The notes: generated from the letters alone by a model not told the origin. DNA of 19,173 nucleotides from VRUE01 sp040508545 (GCA_040508545.1 JBEVMR010000113.1:1-19173), one strand, 5' to 3'. Shown: positions 6,895 to 14,452, numbered from the stretch's first letter. Program-made: numbers and translations.

Positions 6895-9165
6895 ATGAGA
6901 CAAAAGCTCGCACTCATTACCGCCTTGGCAGGCTTCGCGCTGATCACCGCGCTCGGTGTCGGCATGGCCGGTGCCGAGCAGTCTACGACCGGGCTCGACG
7001 AGAGCCGCACGGCCAACGGCTTGACGACCCCCCCGGCCCCCTTCCAGGCCCCCGCATGCAGCAACCAGGAAGACGACGATGCGGACGGGCTCGTCGACCT
7101 CGAAGACTCCGACTGCGAATCGGCATCCGATGCCAGCGAGGAAGAGGAAGCAAGCGCACCCGAGGCGACCGAGCCCGTGCCCGCGGCGCCGCAGTCCAGC
7201 GAGCAGCCGCAGAGCGGGACCGGGCTCGACGCCGCCGCGGCAGACGATGCCGGCGGGGTCGCCCGCAACGAGACCCTCGGCACCGCGACCTCGCGGAGCG
7301 GCGGTGGGGTCAGCGCCCCGCGCGCAACCGCCGGCGATCAGCCCCCTGAGGAAGGCCCCGACGGCGGCCTCCAGTTCGGCAACGGCGGCGCGCCGACGAC
7401 GGCCAACCCCAGTACGACGATCGCGCCCTTCGGCCCGGCCCCGATCGGTGTTCCCAACTTCGTCATCGACTCATTCGAGATCCCACCCTTCCTGCTGCCG
7501 ATCTACCAGGCCTGCGGCACCGAGTACGGGATCCCCTGGCAGGTGCTCGCTTCGATCAACAAAATCGAGACCGCCTTCGGCACCAACCTCAACGTCTCCA
7601 GCGCCGGGGCGATGGGCTGGATGCAGTTCATCCCCTCCAGCTGGGAGATGTATGGGCTCGACGCCAACGGCGACGGCCGCGAGGACCCCTACAACCCGGT
7701 CGACGCGATCTGCGCCGCCGCCAGCTACCTGAAGGCAGCGGGGGCGGAGGAGAGCCTCTACGACGCGATCTTCGCCTACAACCACGCCGACTGGTACGTG
7801 CAGGAGGTGCTCCTCTACGCACGCGCCTACGGCAAGCTGCCGCCCGACCTGGTCGGCTCGCTGACCGGCCTCACCGAGGGCGCCCACTTCCCGGTCGCCG
7901 CCGACGCCCGCTACGCCGACGACATCTCCACGCGGGCGGCGCTGAGCAAGGCGACGCCGCAGGCCCGCGAGGAGCTCGGCAACGCCGCCGAGGTGATCTC
8001 CTCCTCGCCGACCCGCCGCGGGATCAACATATTCGCCAGCGAGGGAGCGCCAGTCGTCGCCGTCAACGACGGGGTGGTCGTGAAGATGGGCAAATCGGAG
8101 CGCCTCGGCCGCTTCCTCGTCCTGCGCGACGCCTACGGCAACCGCTACCTCTACGCCAAGCTGGGCGAGATCGTCCGCAACCAGCGCAAGGTGGTGATGC
8201 CGACCGGCGAGGAGAAGCGGATCCCGGTCGACAGCCAAGACATCCGGCCGCGGCTCCACGCCCTCCCACAGCGAGTCGGGGCAGGCGAGGGCGAGGCGGG
8301 CATCTCGGTCGACAACGCCGCCGCCAAGGGCGCCGACGGAACCATCGACGTCGGGTCGAGGGTTATAGCCGGCACGGTCCTGGCCCGGATCGGCGCCGAG
8401 GAGAACGGCGTCGACTCCCACATCAACTTCGCCATCCGCCCGGCCGGCAAAGGCGCGCCGCGGATCGACCCGAAGCCGATCCTCGACGGCTGGAAGCTGC
8501 TCGAGGCGACGGCGATCTACCGCGCCAAGGGGAAGAACCCCCTTACCGCGAAGCTCAGCGGCGCCGGCGTGCTGCTGCTCCCCGAGACGATGCTGGCCCG
8601 TCGCGTGCTCGCCGACAAGCAGATCGAAGTATCCGACTGCGACCGGGTCGAAATCCGCGCCGGGCAGATCGACCGCCGTCTGCTCGCCGCGCTCGCCTAT
8701 CTCTCCAGCCAGGGCTTCCGCCTGACGATCACCTCGCTGCTCTGCGGCCGCCACGGCAGCATCACGACCAGCGGCAACATCTCCAACCACTCCTACGGAG
8801 GGGCCGCCGACATCGCCCTGATCGACGGCGTGCCCGTGCTCGGCAACCAGGGCCCGGGCTCGATCACTGAAACCCTGCTGCGGGCCGTCCTGCAGCTGCA
8901 GGGAACGATGGCCCCCGACGAGCTGATCTCGCTGCAGGAACTCGGTGGGCCGAGCTTCGCGATGAGCGATCACGCCGACCACGTCCACATCGGCTACAGC
9001 CCCGTCAGCGGCGCCGGCGCCGAAGCGCGCTTCGTGCAGCTGCTCAAACCCGACCAGTGGCTGCGGCTGACCGATCGCCTCGAGAAGATCGACAACCCCG
9101 ACGTGCCGACCACGCCGTCGAAGTTCTCCCTGCCGGCCGAGAAGAAGCCCGGCAAGGGCAACTGA
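6895..9165 (+). CDS. Secreted peptidoglycan hydrolase: lytic transglycosylase + degenerate M23 + M15-like domain
   Basis: Exported cell-wall enzyme of 756 residues. The signal peptide (1-26) is followed by an acidic, TSP3-like calcium-type stretch (CSNQEDDDADGLVDLEDSDC, about 46-65) and a Ser/Ala/Gly-rich linker. Residues about 195-325 form an MltB-like transglycosylase domain: KIETAFG with catalytic Glu225, then SSAGAMGWMQFIPSSW and GLDANGDGREDPYNPVDAI. Residues about 370-530 match the M23/LytM fold, but the metal site is lost: R374 and N378 replace the His and Asp of HxGxD, K422 replaces the YAH histidine, and the HxH motif reads H509-I-N511. The C-terminal part holds an M15-like metallopeptidase site: H632 and D639 (NHSYGGAADI) and H696/H698 (HADHVHIGY). 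It probably cleaves glycan strands and perhaps stem peptides, with the M23-like domain as a binding module. The ribosome site is weak. Confidence 0.88.
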   Translation: MRQKLALITALAGFALITALGVGMAGAEQSTTGLDESRTANGLTTPPAPFQAPACSNQEDDDADGLVDLEDSDCESASDASEEEEASAPEATEPVPAAPQSSEQPQSGTGLDAAAADDAGGVARNETLGTATSRSGGGVSAPRATAGDQPPEEGPDGGLQFGNGGAPTTANPSTTIAPFGPAPIGVPNFVIDSFEIPPFLLPIYQACGTEYGIPWQVLASINKIETAFGTNLNVSSAGAMGWMQFIPSSWEMYGLDANGDGREDPYNPVDAICAAASYLKAAGAEESLYDAIFAYNHADWYVQEVLLYARAYGKLPPDLVGSLTGLTEGAHFPVAADARYADDISTRAALSKATPQAREELGNAAEVISSSPTRRGINIFASEGAPVVAVNDGVVVKMGKSERLGRFLVLRDAYGNRYLYAKLGEIVRNQRKVVMPTGEEKRIPVDSQDIRPRLHALPQRVGAGEGEAGISVDNAAAKGADGTIDVGSRVIAGTVLARIGAEENGVDSHINFAIRPAGKGAPRIDPKPILDGWKLLEATAIYRAKGKNPLTAKLSGAGVLLLPETMLARRVLADKQIEVSDCDRVEIRAGQIDRRLLAALAYLSSQGFRLTITSLLCGRHGSITTSGNISNHSYGGAADIALIDGVPVLGNQGPGSITETLLRAVLQLQGTMAPDELISLQELGGPSFAMSDHADHVHIGYSPVSGAGAEARFVQLLKPDQWLRLTDRLEKIDNPDVPTTPSKFSLPAEKKPGKGN

Positions 9166-9177
9166 GAGTCGCGATCC

Positions 9178-9183
9178 AGGAGA
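9178..9183 (+). promoter_or_regulatory. Ribosome site favouring an upstream CTG start
   Basis: AGGAGA at 9178-9183 is the only good Shine-Dalgarno match before the Arg-rich hypothetical gene. It sits 10 nt before an in-frame CTG at 9194 but 31 nt before the first conventional start (GTG 9215), which makes the CTG the better-placed initiator. Confidence 0.4.
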
Positions 9184-9193
9184 ATCGGGTCTT

Positions 9194-10060
9194 CTGACCC
9201 AGCACTTCGGATTCGTGCAGTTCGACCTCCCCGGCACGATCGGGGTGCCGGACGGGCGCTACCTCGCCCGCGAGGACGACGGCGAGCGGGTGCTGGTGAT
9301 CGAGACGCTCGGCGCCCCCCCTCCGCCAAGGCGACGGCGACGGCGGTCGAAGGAGGCCGAGGCGGGAACCGACCCCGGATCGGTTGCGCTGACCCGGATA
9401 ACCGCGATCCGGGCACACGAGCCGTTCGAGTCCGAAGCCGACGCCGCCGAGTGGCTCGAGCGGGCGATCGCCTCAGATGACTCGGTCGACGCGGCCGTCG
9501 GCGAGGGACTCGACCTGCTCAACCGAGCGCTGCACGCCCACGCTGTGGCCAGCGCCGATCCGCTCGGCACGGAACTGAGAGCTTCCATGGCGGCGAACGT
9601 CCGAGTCGGCCACGGCAGCGGCAAGGAGGTCGCAGCCAGCCGCTTTTCAGCAGCGCGCGAGGTCGACGTCCGCGCCGGAGCCAGCCCCCGGCGGCGGCGT
9701 GACGAAGAGCTGCGCCCGCAGGAGCGGATCGCCGCCATCCTCGGCGGTCGCGAGCAGCTCGACACCTGCGAGACCCTGATCCTCCGCGCCCGCGCCGATC
9801 TCGACGCCTCGCGATACCGCGAGGCAGCTCTACAGCTTCGTGTCGCCCTGGAGGCAACTCTCGTAGAGCTGGACGGTGCCCTCGCCGACCCAGGCCACGA
9901 GGAGGACATGGGCGACCTGGAGGCGCGTCGCAAAGAGGCGGGTGAGGCCGCCAACGCAGCTTTGCACGGCGAACTCGATGTCGATCAGGAGCGCCAGGTC
10001 GTGGAACTGACCGAGATCTGTGAGCGAGTCTTACGGCGTCGGCGCGTTTTGCGTGGGTGA
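9194..10060 (+). CDS. Conserved-looking Arg-rich protein, function unknown
   Basis: Not recognised. From GTG 9215 it has 281 residues; from the CTG at 9194 it gains MTQHFGF before VQFDLPGTIGVPDGRYLAR, which reads naturally as the start of a folded domain. There is no signal peptide. The N-terminal part (about 1-60) looks beta-rich and contains a basic patch, RRRRRR. Residues about 60-110 are helical. A second basic, disordered stretch (SPRRRRDEELRP, near residue 160) precedes a helical C-terminal domain with LDTCETLILRARADLDASRYREAALQL. The basic patches could contact nucleic acid or membrane; that is speculation. It follows the hydrolase gene by 28 nt on the same strand and may share its transcript, and it ends in a strong bidirectional terminator. 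Confidence 0.75.
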   Translation: MTQHFGFVQFDLPGTIGVPDGRYLAREDDGERVLVIETLGAPPPPRRRRRRSKEAEAGTDPGSVALTRITAIRAHEPFESEADAAEWLERAIASDDSVDAAVGEGLDLLNRALHAHAVASADPLGTELRASMAANVRVGHGSGKEVAASRFSAAREVDVRAGASPRRRRDEELRPQERIAAILGGREQLDTCETLILRARADLDASRYREAALQLRVALEATLVELDGALADPGHEEDMGDLEARRKEAGEAANAALHGELDVDQERQVVELTEICERVLRRRRVLRG

Positions 10061-10148
10061 GGAAGGGGCACCCCCGTCCTGACAAACGGCGGTCTGATTA
10101 GACCGCCGTTTTGAGTATCCGCCAGTTCGGGGGCGCCCCTTCCTCACC
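10056..10148. terminator. Nested inverted-repeat bidirectional terminator
   Basis: The inner hairpin is AAACGGCGGTCT (10084-10095), loop GATT, AGACCGCCGTTT (10100-10111), a perfect 12-bp stem with a T-run on its 3' side and an A-run on its 5' side, so it works as an intrinsic terminator in both directions. It sits inside a second inverted repeat: 10056-10076 and 10128-10148 are complementary over 21 bases with one mismatch (A10070 versus G10134). The outer arms include the stop codons of both convergent genes. Confidence 0.9.
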
Positions 10149-10818
10149 CCAGAAGGCGGCGGATGACAACCTCGTCTTCGAGCGAAGCGGCGATCTCATG
10201 GGCTTCGTCAAGGACGATGCCCTCTAAGGAGGGGATTCCAATCACGGTCAACCCAGCGGCCCGCGCCGCGGCCACGCCCGTGGGCGAGTCCTCGAGAGCG
10301 ACGACAGTGGGTCCAGGTGCCACGTCAAGGCGACGGCACGCCTCCAGATAGGGATCCGGTGATGGCTTTGGCTCTGCGACTTCGTGAGCGCTGATGACCA
10401 CATCGAATTGATCGTGGAAGCCAACGATCGCAAGTGATCGCTGCACGAACACAAGGGGCGAGTTGGATACGAGGCCGATCGGGATCCCGCTCTGTTTGAG
10501 CGCATGTAGCAGCTCGCGCGCGCCAACCATCGCCTCGACGCCATGCTCGAGCTCAGCGACTACGAGATCGTTCAGCTCCTCGATTAGCTCAACGGCGCGA
10601 CCGGGCTCCCCTAGGCGGCGCTCTAGGATGCCGCCGGCAATCTCCGCTGAGGTGCCGACCAGCTCTCGCTTGTTGGCCGGCGTGAACTCCAAGCCCCTTC
10701 GATCGAAAAGGTCCTGCTCGGCGCGGGTCCAGACCGACTCCGTGTCGAGCAGCAGTCCGTCGTTGTCGAAGACGACTGCTGTGGGGGCGCCGACGGCGCC
10801 GTTCTCCACGCCGGCCAT
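10144..10818 (-). CDS. HAD-superfamily phosphatase / beta-phosphoglucomutase-like
   Basis: Cytosolic haloacid-dehalogenase-type phosphohydrolase of 224 residues, subfamily IA. All four motifs are visible: nucleophile and acid D18-N-D20 in VVFDNDGLLLDTE, Ser118 in GLVSNSP, Lys151 in EPKPSPDPYL, and E176-D177 in ALEDSPTGV. The helical cap lies between motifs I and II. Proteins of this type act on small sugar phosphates or similar metabolites; the substrate cannot be read from sequence. The ATG directly follows the sirtuin TAG with no gap and no clear ribosome site, so it is translated by coupling. The gene is visibly less GC-rich than its operon partners (about 52% in 10381-10440), which hints at a separate origin. 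Its last codons lie in the inverted repeat shared with the opposing gene. Confidence 0.92.
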   Translation of the reverse strand: MAGVENGAVGAPTAVVFDNDGLLLDTESVWTRAEQDLFDRRGLEFTPANKRELVGTSAEIAGGILERRLGEPGRAVELIEELNDLVVAELEHGVEAMVGARELLHALKQSGIPIGLVSNSPLVFVQRSLAIVGFHDQFDVVISAHEVAEPKPSPDPYLEACRRLDVAPGPTVVALEDSPTGVAAARAAGLTVIGIPSLEGIVLDEAHEIAASLEDEVVIRRLLG

Positions 10819-11562
10819 CTAGGCGAGCGCGGCCAACACCGCGCCCAGCTCGGCGTCGACCTCGCCCTCGAGCTTCAACACCGCGTCGCCGTCGTAGGGC
10901 GTCGGCCCCTTGGTGACGATCGCCAGCTTGCCACCGCAGGACCTGGTCACCTCCGGCAGGCCGGCCACGGGGTGTACGACCAGCGAGCTGCCGATGCAGA
11001 GCATCAGCTCCGCCCGCGCCGCCAGCTCCTGCGCCTGGCGCATCGCCGCCTCGGGCAGCAGCTCGCCGAAGAGCACGACGTCCGGTTTCACTGCGCCGCC
11101 GCAGGAGGTGCAAGCGGCGACGCCGTCCTCGCCGAAGAGGCCGTCGACCTCGGCGATGTCGTAGGAGACAGCGCAGCGCCGGCAGGTCGAGGTTTCGATC
11201 GAGCCGTGCACCTCGACCACGGTGCGCGAGCCGGCGGCGCGGTGAAGCCGGTCGATGTTCTGGGTGATCACGCCCTCCAGCAGGCCGCGGCGCTCGAGCT
11301 CGGCCAACGCCTCGTGGGCGGCGTTTGGCTCTTTGTCGCCGAGCGAGTGGAAGCGCGGCCGGTAGTAGGACCAGAAGCGAGCGGGGTCGCGCTCGAAGAC
11401 GTCGATGTGGGCGACCTCCATCGGGTCGACGTTCTCCCACAAACCGGTCTCGGGGGTACGGAAATCGGGGATCCCGGACGGCACCGAGACCCCCGCTCCG
11501 GTCAGCGCCACCGTGCAGCTCGAGCCGCGGATCAGCTCCGCAAGCTGCTCGGCGGCGCCCAC
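10819..11562 (-). CDS. Sir2-family NAD-dependent protein deacylase (sirtuin)
   Basis: Removes acyl groups from lysines using NAD. With a GTG start at 11562 it has 247 residues, the normal length for a bacterial sirtuin, and AGGGA (11575-11571) lies 8 nt upstream. Starts further upstream would run through the coding region of the preceding gene and add 68 Arg-rich residues foreign to the family. Motifs: GAGVSVPSGIPDFR (22-35), TQNIDRLH (100-107), catalytic His119 in EVHGS, zinc cysteines C127, C130, C151 and C154, and GSSLVVHPVAGLP. It is the middle gene of an operon, 11 nt after the beta-oxidation fusion and abutting the HAD gene. Its place next to an acyl-CoA enzyme fits a role in reversing acylation that arises from acyl-CoA metabolism, which is an inference. 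Confidence 0.95.
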   Translation of the reverse strand: MGAAEQLAELIRGSSCTVALTGAGVSVPSGIPDFRTPETGLWENVDPMEVAHIDVFERDPARFWSYYRPRFHSLGDKEPNAAHEALAELERRGLLEGVITQNIDRLHRAAGSRTVVEVHGSIETSTCRRCAVSYDIAEVDGLFGEDGVAACTSCGGAVKPDVVLFGELLPEAAMRQAQELAARAELMLCIGSSLVVHPVAGLPEVTRSCGGKLAIVTKGPTPYDGDAVLKLEGEVDAELGAVLAALA

Positions 11563-11570
11563 CGTGGCTG

Positions 11571-11575
11571 TCCCT
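11571..11575 (-). promoter_or_regulatory. Ribosome site fixing the sirtuin start
   Basis: AGGGA on the minus strand, 8 nt before GTG 11562 and overlapping the stop codon of the upstream fusion gene. It supports the short form of the sirtuin and translational coupling. Confidence 0.55.
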
Positions 11576-13574
11576 ACTTGCCGCTCCACTTCGGGGTTCG
11601 CTTGCCGAGGAAGGCGCTGATGCCCTCCTTTGCGTCCTCGCTGCCGAAGGCGGTGGCGAAAGCCTGCTTCTCGGCTTCGATGCCCTCGTCGAGATCGCCC
11701 TGGTGCGAGGCCGTCTTGATCTGCTGGCGTGCGATCGGGGCCTGGCCAGCCAGCTTGCGGGCCCACATCAGCGCCGTCTCGAACAGCTCGTGATCGGGGG
11801 CGACCCGGTTGACGAGGCCGAAGTCGAGCGCCTCGCCGGCGAGGACCGCGTCGCCGATCAGGTTCATCTCCAGGGCCTTGTTGGGGCCGACCAGGCGCGG
11901 CAGCCGCTGCGTCCCGCCGAAGCCGGGGACGATCCCCAGTTTGATCTCCGGCTGGCCGAAGACCGCCGCCTCGGCGGCGATCCGCACGTCGCAGGCCATC
12001 GCCAGCTCGCAGCCGCCGCCGAAGGCGATCGAGTTGACCGCCGCGATCGTGGCGACGCTGTCGGTACCGAGCTCGCGCAGCAGCGCGTGCGCGGTGTGCA
12101 GCAGCTCCTCGCCACCGCCCTCGTCCATCTGGGTGAAGGCCTTGATGTCGGCCCCGGCCGAGAAGACGACCGGGATCGAGGAGGCGACGACCATGGCGCC
12201 GATCTCATCCGATGCCTTGACCTGCTCCCAGACCTTGCCGAGGTCGCGGATCACGTCGGGCGAGATCGCGTTCATCGGCGCGTTGGCGAGCCAGGCGATC
12301 GCGACATCGCCGCGAGTCTCCAGCTTCACCGTCTCGGGCTGCTCGCCCTCGTCGGGCTGAGCGTAGGGGTAGAAGCCCTGGCCCGATTTGAGCCCGAGCC
12401 TGCCCTGGGCGACGAGCCGCTTCAGGGTCACCGGCGGCGCGAAGCGCTCGCCGTGCTTCTCCTCGAGCTGCTCGATCCGCTCGAGAATCGTGTCGAGGCC
12501 CTCCAGGTCGGCTTTCCAGAAGGGCGGGAAGAGGCCTTTGCGCGGGTCGAGGCCGGCGCCGGCCATCATCCCGAGGTCGATGTCGCGGACCGAGCAGACG
12601 CCCTCCTCGACCAGCTGGCAGGCCTCGATCAGGGCGCGGCCGGTGAACATCGCGACCAGCTCCTCAGTGTCGGGGTCGGCCTCGCCCGGGACGTTCTGCT
12701 CGCCGTCCTTGAAGAAGCCCTCGCCGCCGCTCTTGGCGCCGAGCTTGCCGTCGGCGACCAGCCCCTGCAGCCCCTTGTGGACGTAGAAGCTCTCGCCGTA
12801 GGACTCGTTGAGGTGCTCGGCGACGTGCAGCACGGTGTCGAGCCCGAGCAGGTCGGTGAGGAAGAAGGGGCCCATCGGTGCCGCTTTGGCGCCGGCGATC
12901 GCCTCGTCGATCGCCTTCAGGGAGAGGCCGCCCTCCTCCTGGGCGCGCCAGATCTCGCCCATCGTCGCCATCAGCACGCGGTTGACGACGAAGCCGGGGA
13001 CCTCGCCGCAGACGATCGGCTGCTTCTTGATCGCCTGGGCGAAGTTGTAGGCGGCGGTGGCCGTCTCCTGGGTGGTGTCGTCGCTTGCGATCACCTCGAC
13101 CAGCGGCATCACCGAAGCGGGGTAGAAGAAGTGGAAGCCGACGACCTTGTCGGGGCGCAGGGTCGCTTCGCCGATCTCGGTGATCGAGAGCGATGAGGTG
13201 TTGGAGGAGAGGATCGCGTGACCCGGCGTCGCGGCGTCGAGCTCGCGGAAGACGGCCTGCTTGATCTCCATCCGCTCCGGCACGGCCTCGACCACGAAGT
13301 CGACGTCGCCGAAGTCGCCGTAGCTGGTGGTGCCGGTGATCAGGCCCATCACCTCGGCGAGGCGGGCGTCGGCCTGCTCCTGGGTCAGCTTCTCCTTCTT
13401 GACCAGACGACCGAGCTGACCCTCGGTGACGGCGCGGGCTTTCTCGACCGCGGCATCGACGAACTTCTGGTCGATGTCCTTGACGACGACGGGGATGTCG
13501 GAAGCGGCGATCGCCTGTGCGATCTCGCCCCCCATGGTGCCGCCGCCGACGACGGCGGCCTTCGAGACGAACAT
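11574..13574 (-). CDS. Fused 3-hydroxyacyl-CoA dehydrogenase / enoyl-CoA hydratase
   Basis: Bifunctional enzyme for two successive steps of fatty-acid beta-oxidation or crotonyl-CoA/3-hydroxybutyryl-CoA conversion. It has 666 residues. The NAD-binding dehydrogenase domain is N-terminal (G10-x-G12-x-x-G15), with SSNTSSLSITEI and the catalytic-His segment GFHFFYPASVMPLVEVI; two C-terminal dehydrogenase-type helical domains follow (about 185-300 and 310-395). The crotonase domain (about 400-666) has both catalytic glutamates, E523 (GGGCEL) and E543 (QPEIKLG), 20 residues apart as in FadB. The domain order is the reverse of E. coli FadB and matches the archaeal crotonyl-CoA hydratase/3-hydroxybutyryl-CoA dehydrogenase type and FadN-like proteins. 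ATG 13574 has GGAGGA 8 nt upstream. It is first in the operon with the sirtuin and HAD genes; no thiolase or acyl-CoA dehydrogenase is in view. Confidence 0.95.
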   Translation of the reverse strand: MFVSKAAVVGGGTMGGEIAQAIAASDIPVVVKDIDQKFVDAAVEKARAVTEGQLGRLVKKEKLTQEQADARLAEVMGLITGTTSYGDFGDVDFVVEAVPERMEIKQAVFRELDAATPGHAILSSNTSSLSITEIGEATLRPDKVVGFHFFYPASVMPLVEVIASDDTTQETATAAYNFAQAIKKQPIVCGEVPGFVVNRVLMATMGEIWRAQEEGGLSLKAIDEAIAGAKAAPMGPFFLTDLLGLDTVLHVAEHLNESYGESFYVHKGLQGLVADGKLGAKSGGEGFFKDGEQNVPGEADPDTEELVAMFTGRALIEACQLVEEGVCSVRDIDLGMMAGAGLDPRKGLFPPFWKADLEGLDTILERIEQLEEKHGERFAPPVTLKRLVAQGRLGLKSGQGFYPYAQPDEGEQPETVKLETRGDVAIAWLANAPMNAISPDVIRDLGKVWEQVKASDEIGAMVVASSIPVVFSAGADIKAFTQMDEGGGEELLHTAHALLRELGTDSVATIAAVNSIAFGGGCELAMACDVRIAAEAAVFGQPEIKLGIVPGFGGTQRLPRLVGPNKALEMNLIGDAVLAGEALDFGLVNRVAPDHELFETALMWARKLAGQAPIARQQIKTASHQGDLDEGIEAEKQAFATAFGSEDAKEGISAFLGKRTPKWSGK

Positions 13575-13695
13575 TCGGTCGATCCTCCGGATTCTGGCTT
13601 GGGAACGGGCGCGAGGAGGCTATTCGATCCGGCCCGCGCGCCAGCCCCATCCCAGGCCTAAAGCTGTGGTGGGCGGCTGCCGATAGGGGTCTTTC

Positions 13696-14211
13696 GTGCG
13701 CAGGGGCATGAACATCTTCCTCGCGGTTTGCTGCATCGTCGCCGCAACGAGCGTCCTGGTTGCCGCCAGTGCCGCGGCCAAGACTCCGCAGGCCACGCTG
13801 ATGCCGGGTGGCCGCGCCATCCCGCCCGCCTCCGCCCCACCCTCGGTGAAGGCGATGATCCGCGCGGCCAACCACATCCGCCACCGGCCCTACCGCTGGG
13901 GCGGCGGCCATCGCAGTTGGAACTCGCGCGGCTACGACTGCTCCGGCTCGGTCAGCTACGTGCTCCACGCCGCCGGCCTGCTCGACTCTCCGCTCGACTC
14001 GACCGGGTTCATGCGCTGGGGCGGCGGCGGGCCCGGCAGCTGGGTGCGCATCTACTCCAACCGCGAGCACGTCTTCGCGGTGATCGCCGGACTGCGCTGG
14101 GACACCTCCAGCGAGGAAGGCGACGGCCACGGCCCCGGCTGGAGCGAGGAGATGCGCTCGGGCCACGGCTTCCGCCTGCGCCACCCGCTGGGCCTTCTTC
14201 GCGCCGGCTGA
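13696..14211 (+). CDS. Small secreted NlpC/P60-like cell-wall hydrolase
   Basis: Predicted exported peptidoglycan endopeptidase of 171 residues. A signal peptide (1-28, ending SAAA) leads to a short Pro-rich linker and one domain. RWGGGHRSWNSRGYDCSGSVSYVLHAAGLL contains the family nucleophile Cys82 followed by Ser-Gly, and EHVFAVIAGLRWDT supplies a candidate catalytic His125. The GTG start at 13696 is chosen for its AGGGG (13685-13689) 6 nt upstream; the ATG at 13708 would leave a ribosome site too close. It diverges from the beta-oxidation operon across 121 bases. The domain is compact, with no binding repeats. A third catalytic residue cannot be assigned with confidence. Confidence 0.83.
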   Translation: MRRGMNIFLAVCCIVAATSVLVAASAAAKTPQATLMPGGRAIPPASAPPSVKAMIRAANHIRHRPYRWGGGHRSWNSRGYDCSGSVSYVLHAAGLLDSPLDSTGFMRWGGGGPGSWVRIYSNREHVFAVIAGLRWDTSSEEGDGHGPGWSEEMRSGHGFRLRHPLGLLRAG

Positions 14212-14230
14212 ACCGAATCCCTACGCGCAA

Positions 14231-14272
14231 GATGAAGCTTTGTGGGGCCCATAGGGGCCACAACCCTTCATC
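14231..14272 (+). terminator. Hairpin after the NlpC/P60-like gene
   Basis: GATGAAG (14231-14237) pairs with CTTCATC (14266-14272), and TTGTGG (14240-14245) with CCACAA (14258-14263), separated by a 2x2 internal loop. It lies 20 bases past the stop codon. There is no T-run after it, so it could instead be part of the glutamine synthetase control region. Confidence 0.45.
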
Positions 14273-14304
14273 ATGCTTCGGGAGGCACGGCTTACGCCCG
14301 GACA

Positions 14305-14337
14305 AACGATCGCGACGATCGTTGTACCGCGGTACAA
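14305..14337. promoter_or_regulatory. Two overlapping palindromes upstream of glutamine synthetase
   Basis: AACGATCGCGACGATCGTT (14305-14323; 8-base arms, 3-base centre) overlaps by two bases the perfect 16-mer TTGTACCGCGGTACAA (14322-14337). They lie about 115-150 bases before the start codon. Such exact dyads suggest dimeric-regulator operators; neither matches a GlnR or NtcA consensus I can recall. Confidence 0.5.
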
Positions 14338-14406
14338 AGGCATTTCGCGCGCCTTCCCATTACGCTGCTTGGGCTCTTTCACTAGGGAGTTGAACCGGTA
14401 ATCGAA

Positions 14407-14427
14407 CGCGCCCGCCGGACGGGCGCG
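14407..14427 (+). promoter_or_regulatory. GC hairpin in the glutamine synthetase 5' leader
   Basis: CGCGCCCG (14407-14414) and CGGGCGCG (14420-14427) form a perfect 8-bp stem with a 5-base loop, ending 8 bases before the GAGGGA ribosome site (14436-14441). It may influence translation or mRNA stability. Confidence 0.4.
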
Positions 14428-14452
14428 CCGCAAGCGAGGGACTGACACAGCG

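Noticed and set aside
6656..6913. Small minus-strand frames in the intergenic region before the hydrolase
   Set aside because: No ribosome site, atypical composition, and they would cover the leader and start of a clear gene.
7471..9237. 588-codon frame antisense to the hydrolase gene
   Set aside because: Low-complexity Val/Asp/Gly shadow of codon bias; the plus strand has recognisable domains.
11563..11766. 68-residue N-terminal extension of the sirtuin
   Set aside because: Arg/Gly-rich, unlike any sirtuin, and lies wholly inside the upstream gene; a GTG with ribosome site at 11562 gives the normal length.
11325..13196. 623-codon frame antisense to the sirtuin and beta-oxidation genes
   Set aside because: Shadow frame crossing two well-defined genes, with no recognisable domain.
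14300..14345. GlnR box before glutamine synthetase
   Set aside because: The GTnAC/GAAAC alternating pattern with 6-base spacing is not present; the palindromes are of another type.
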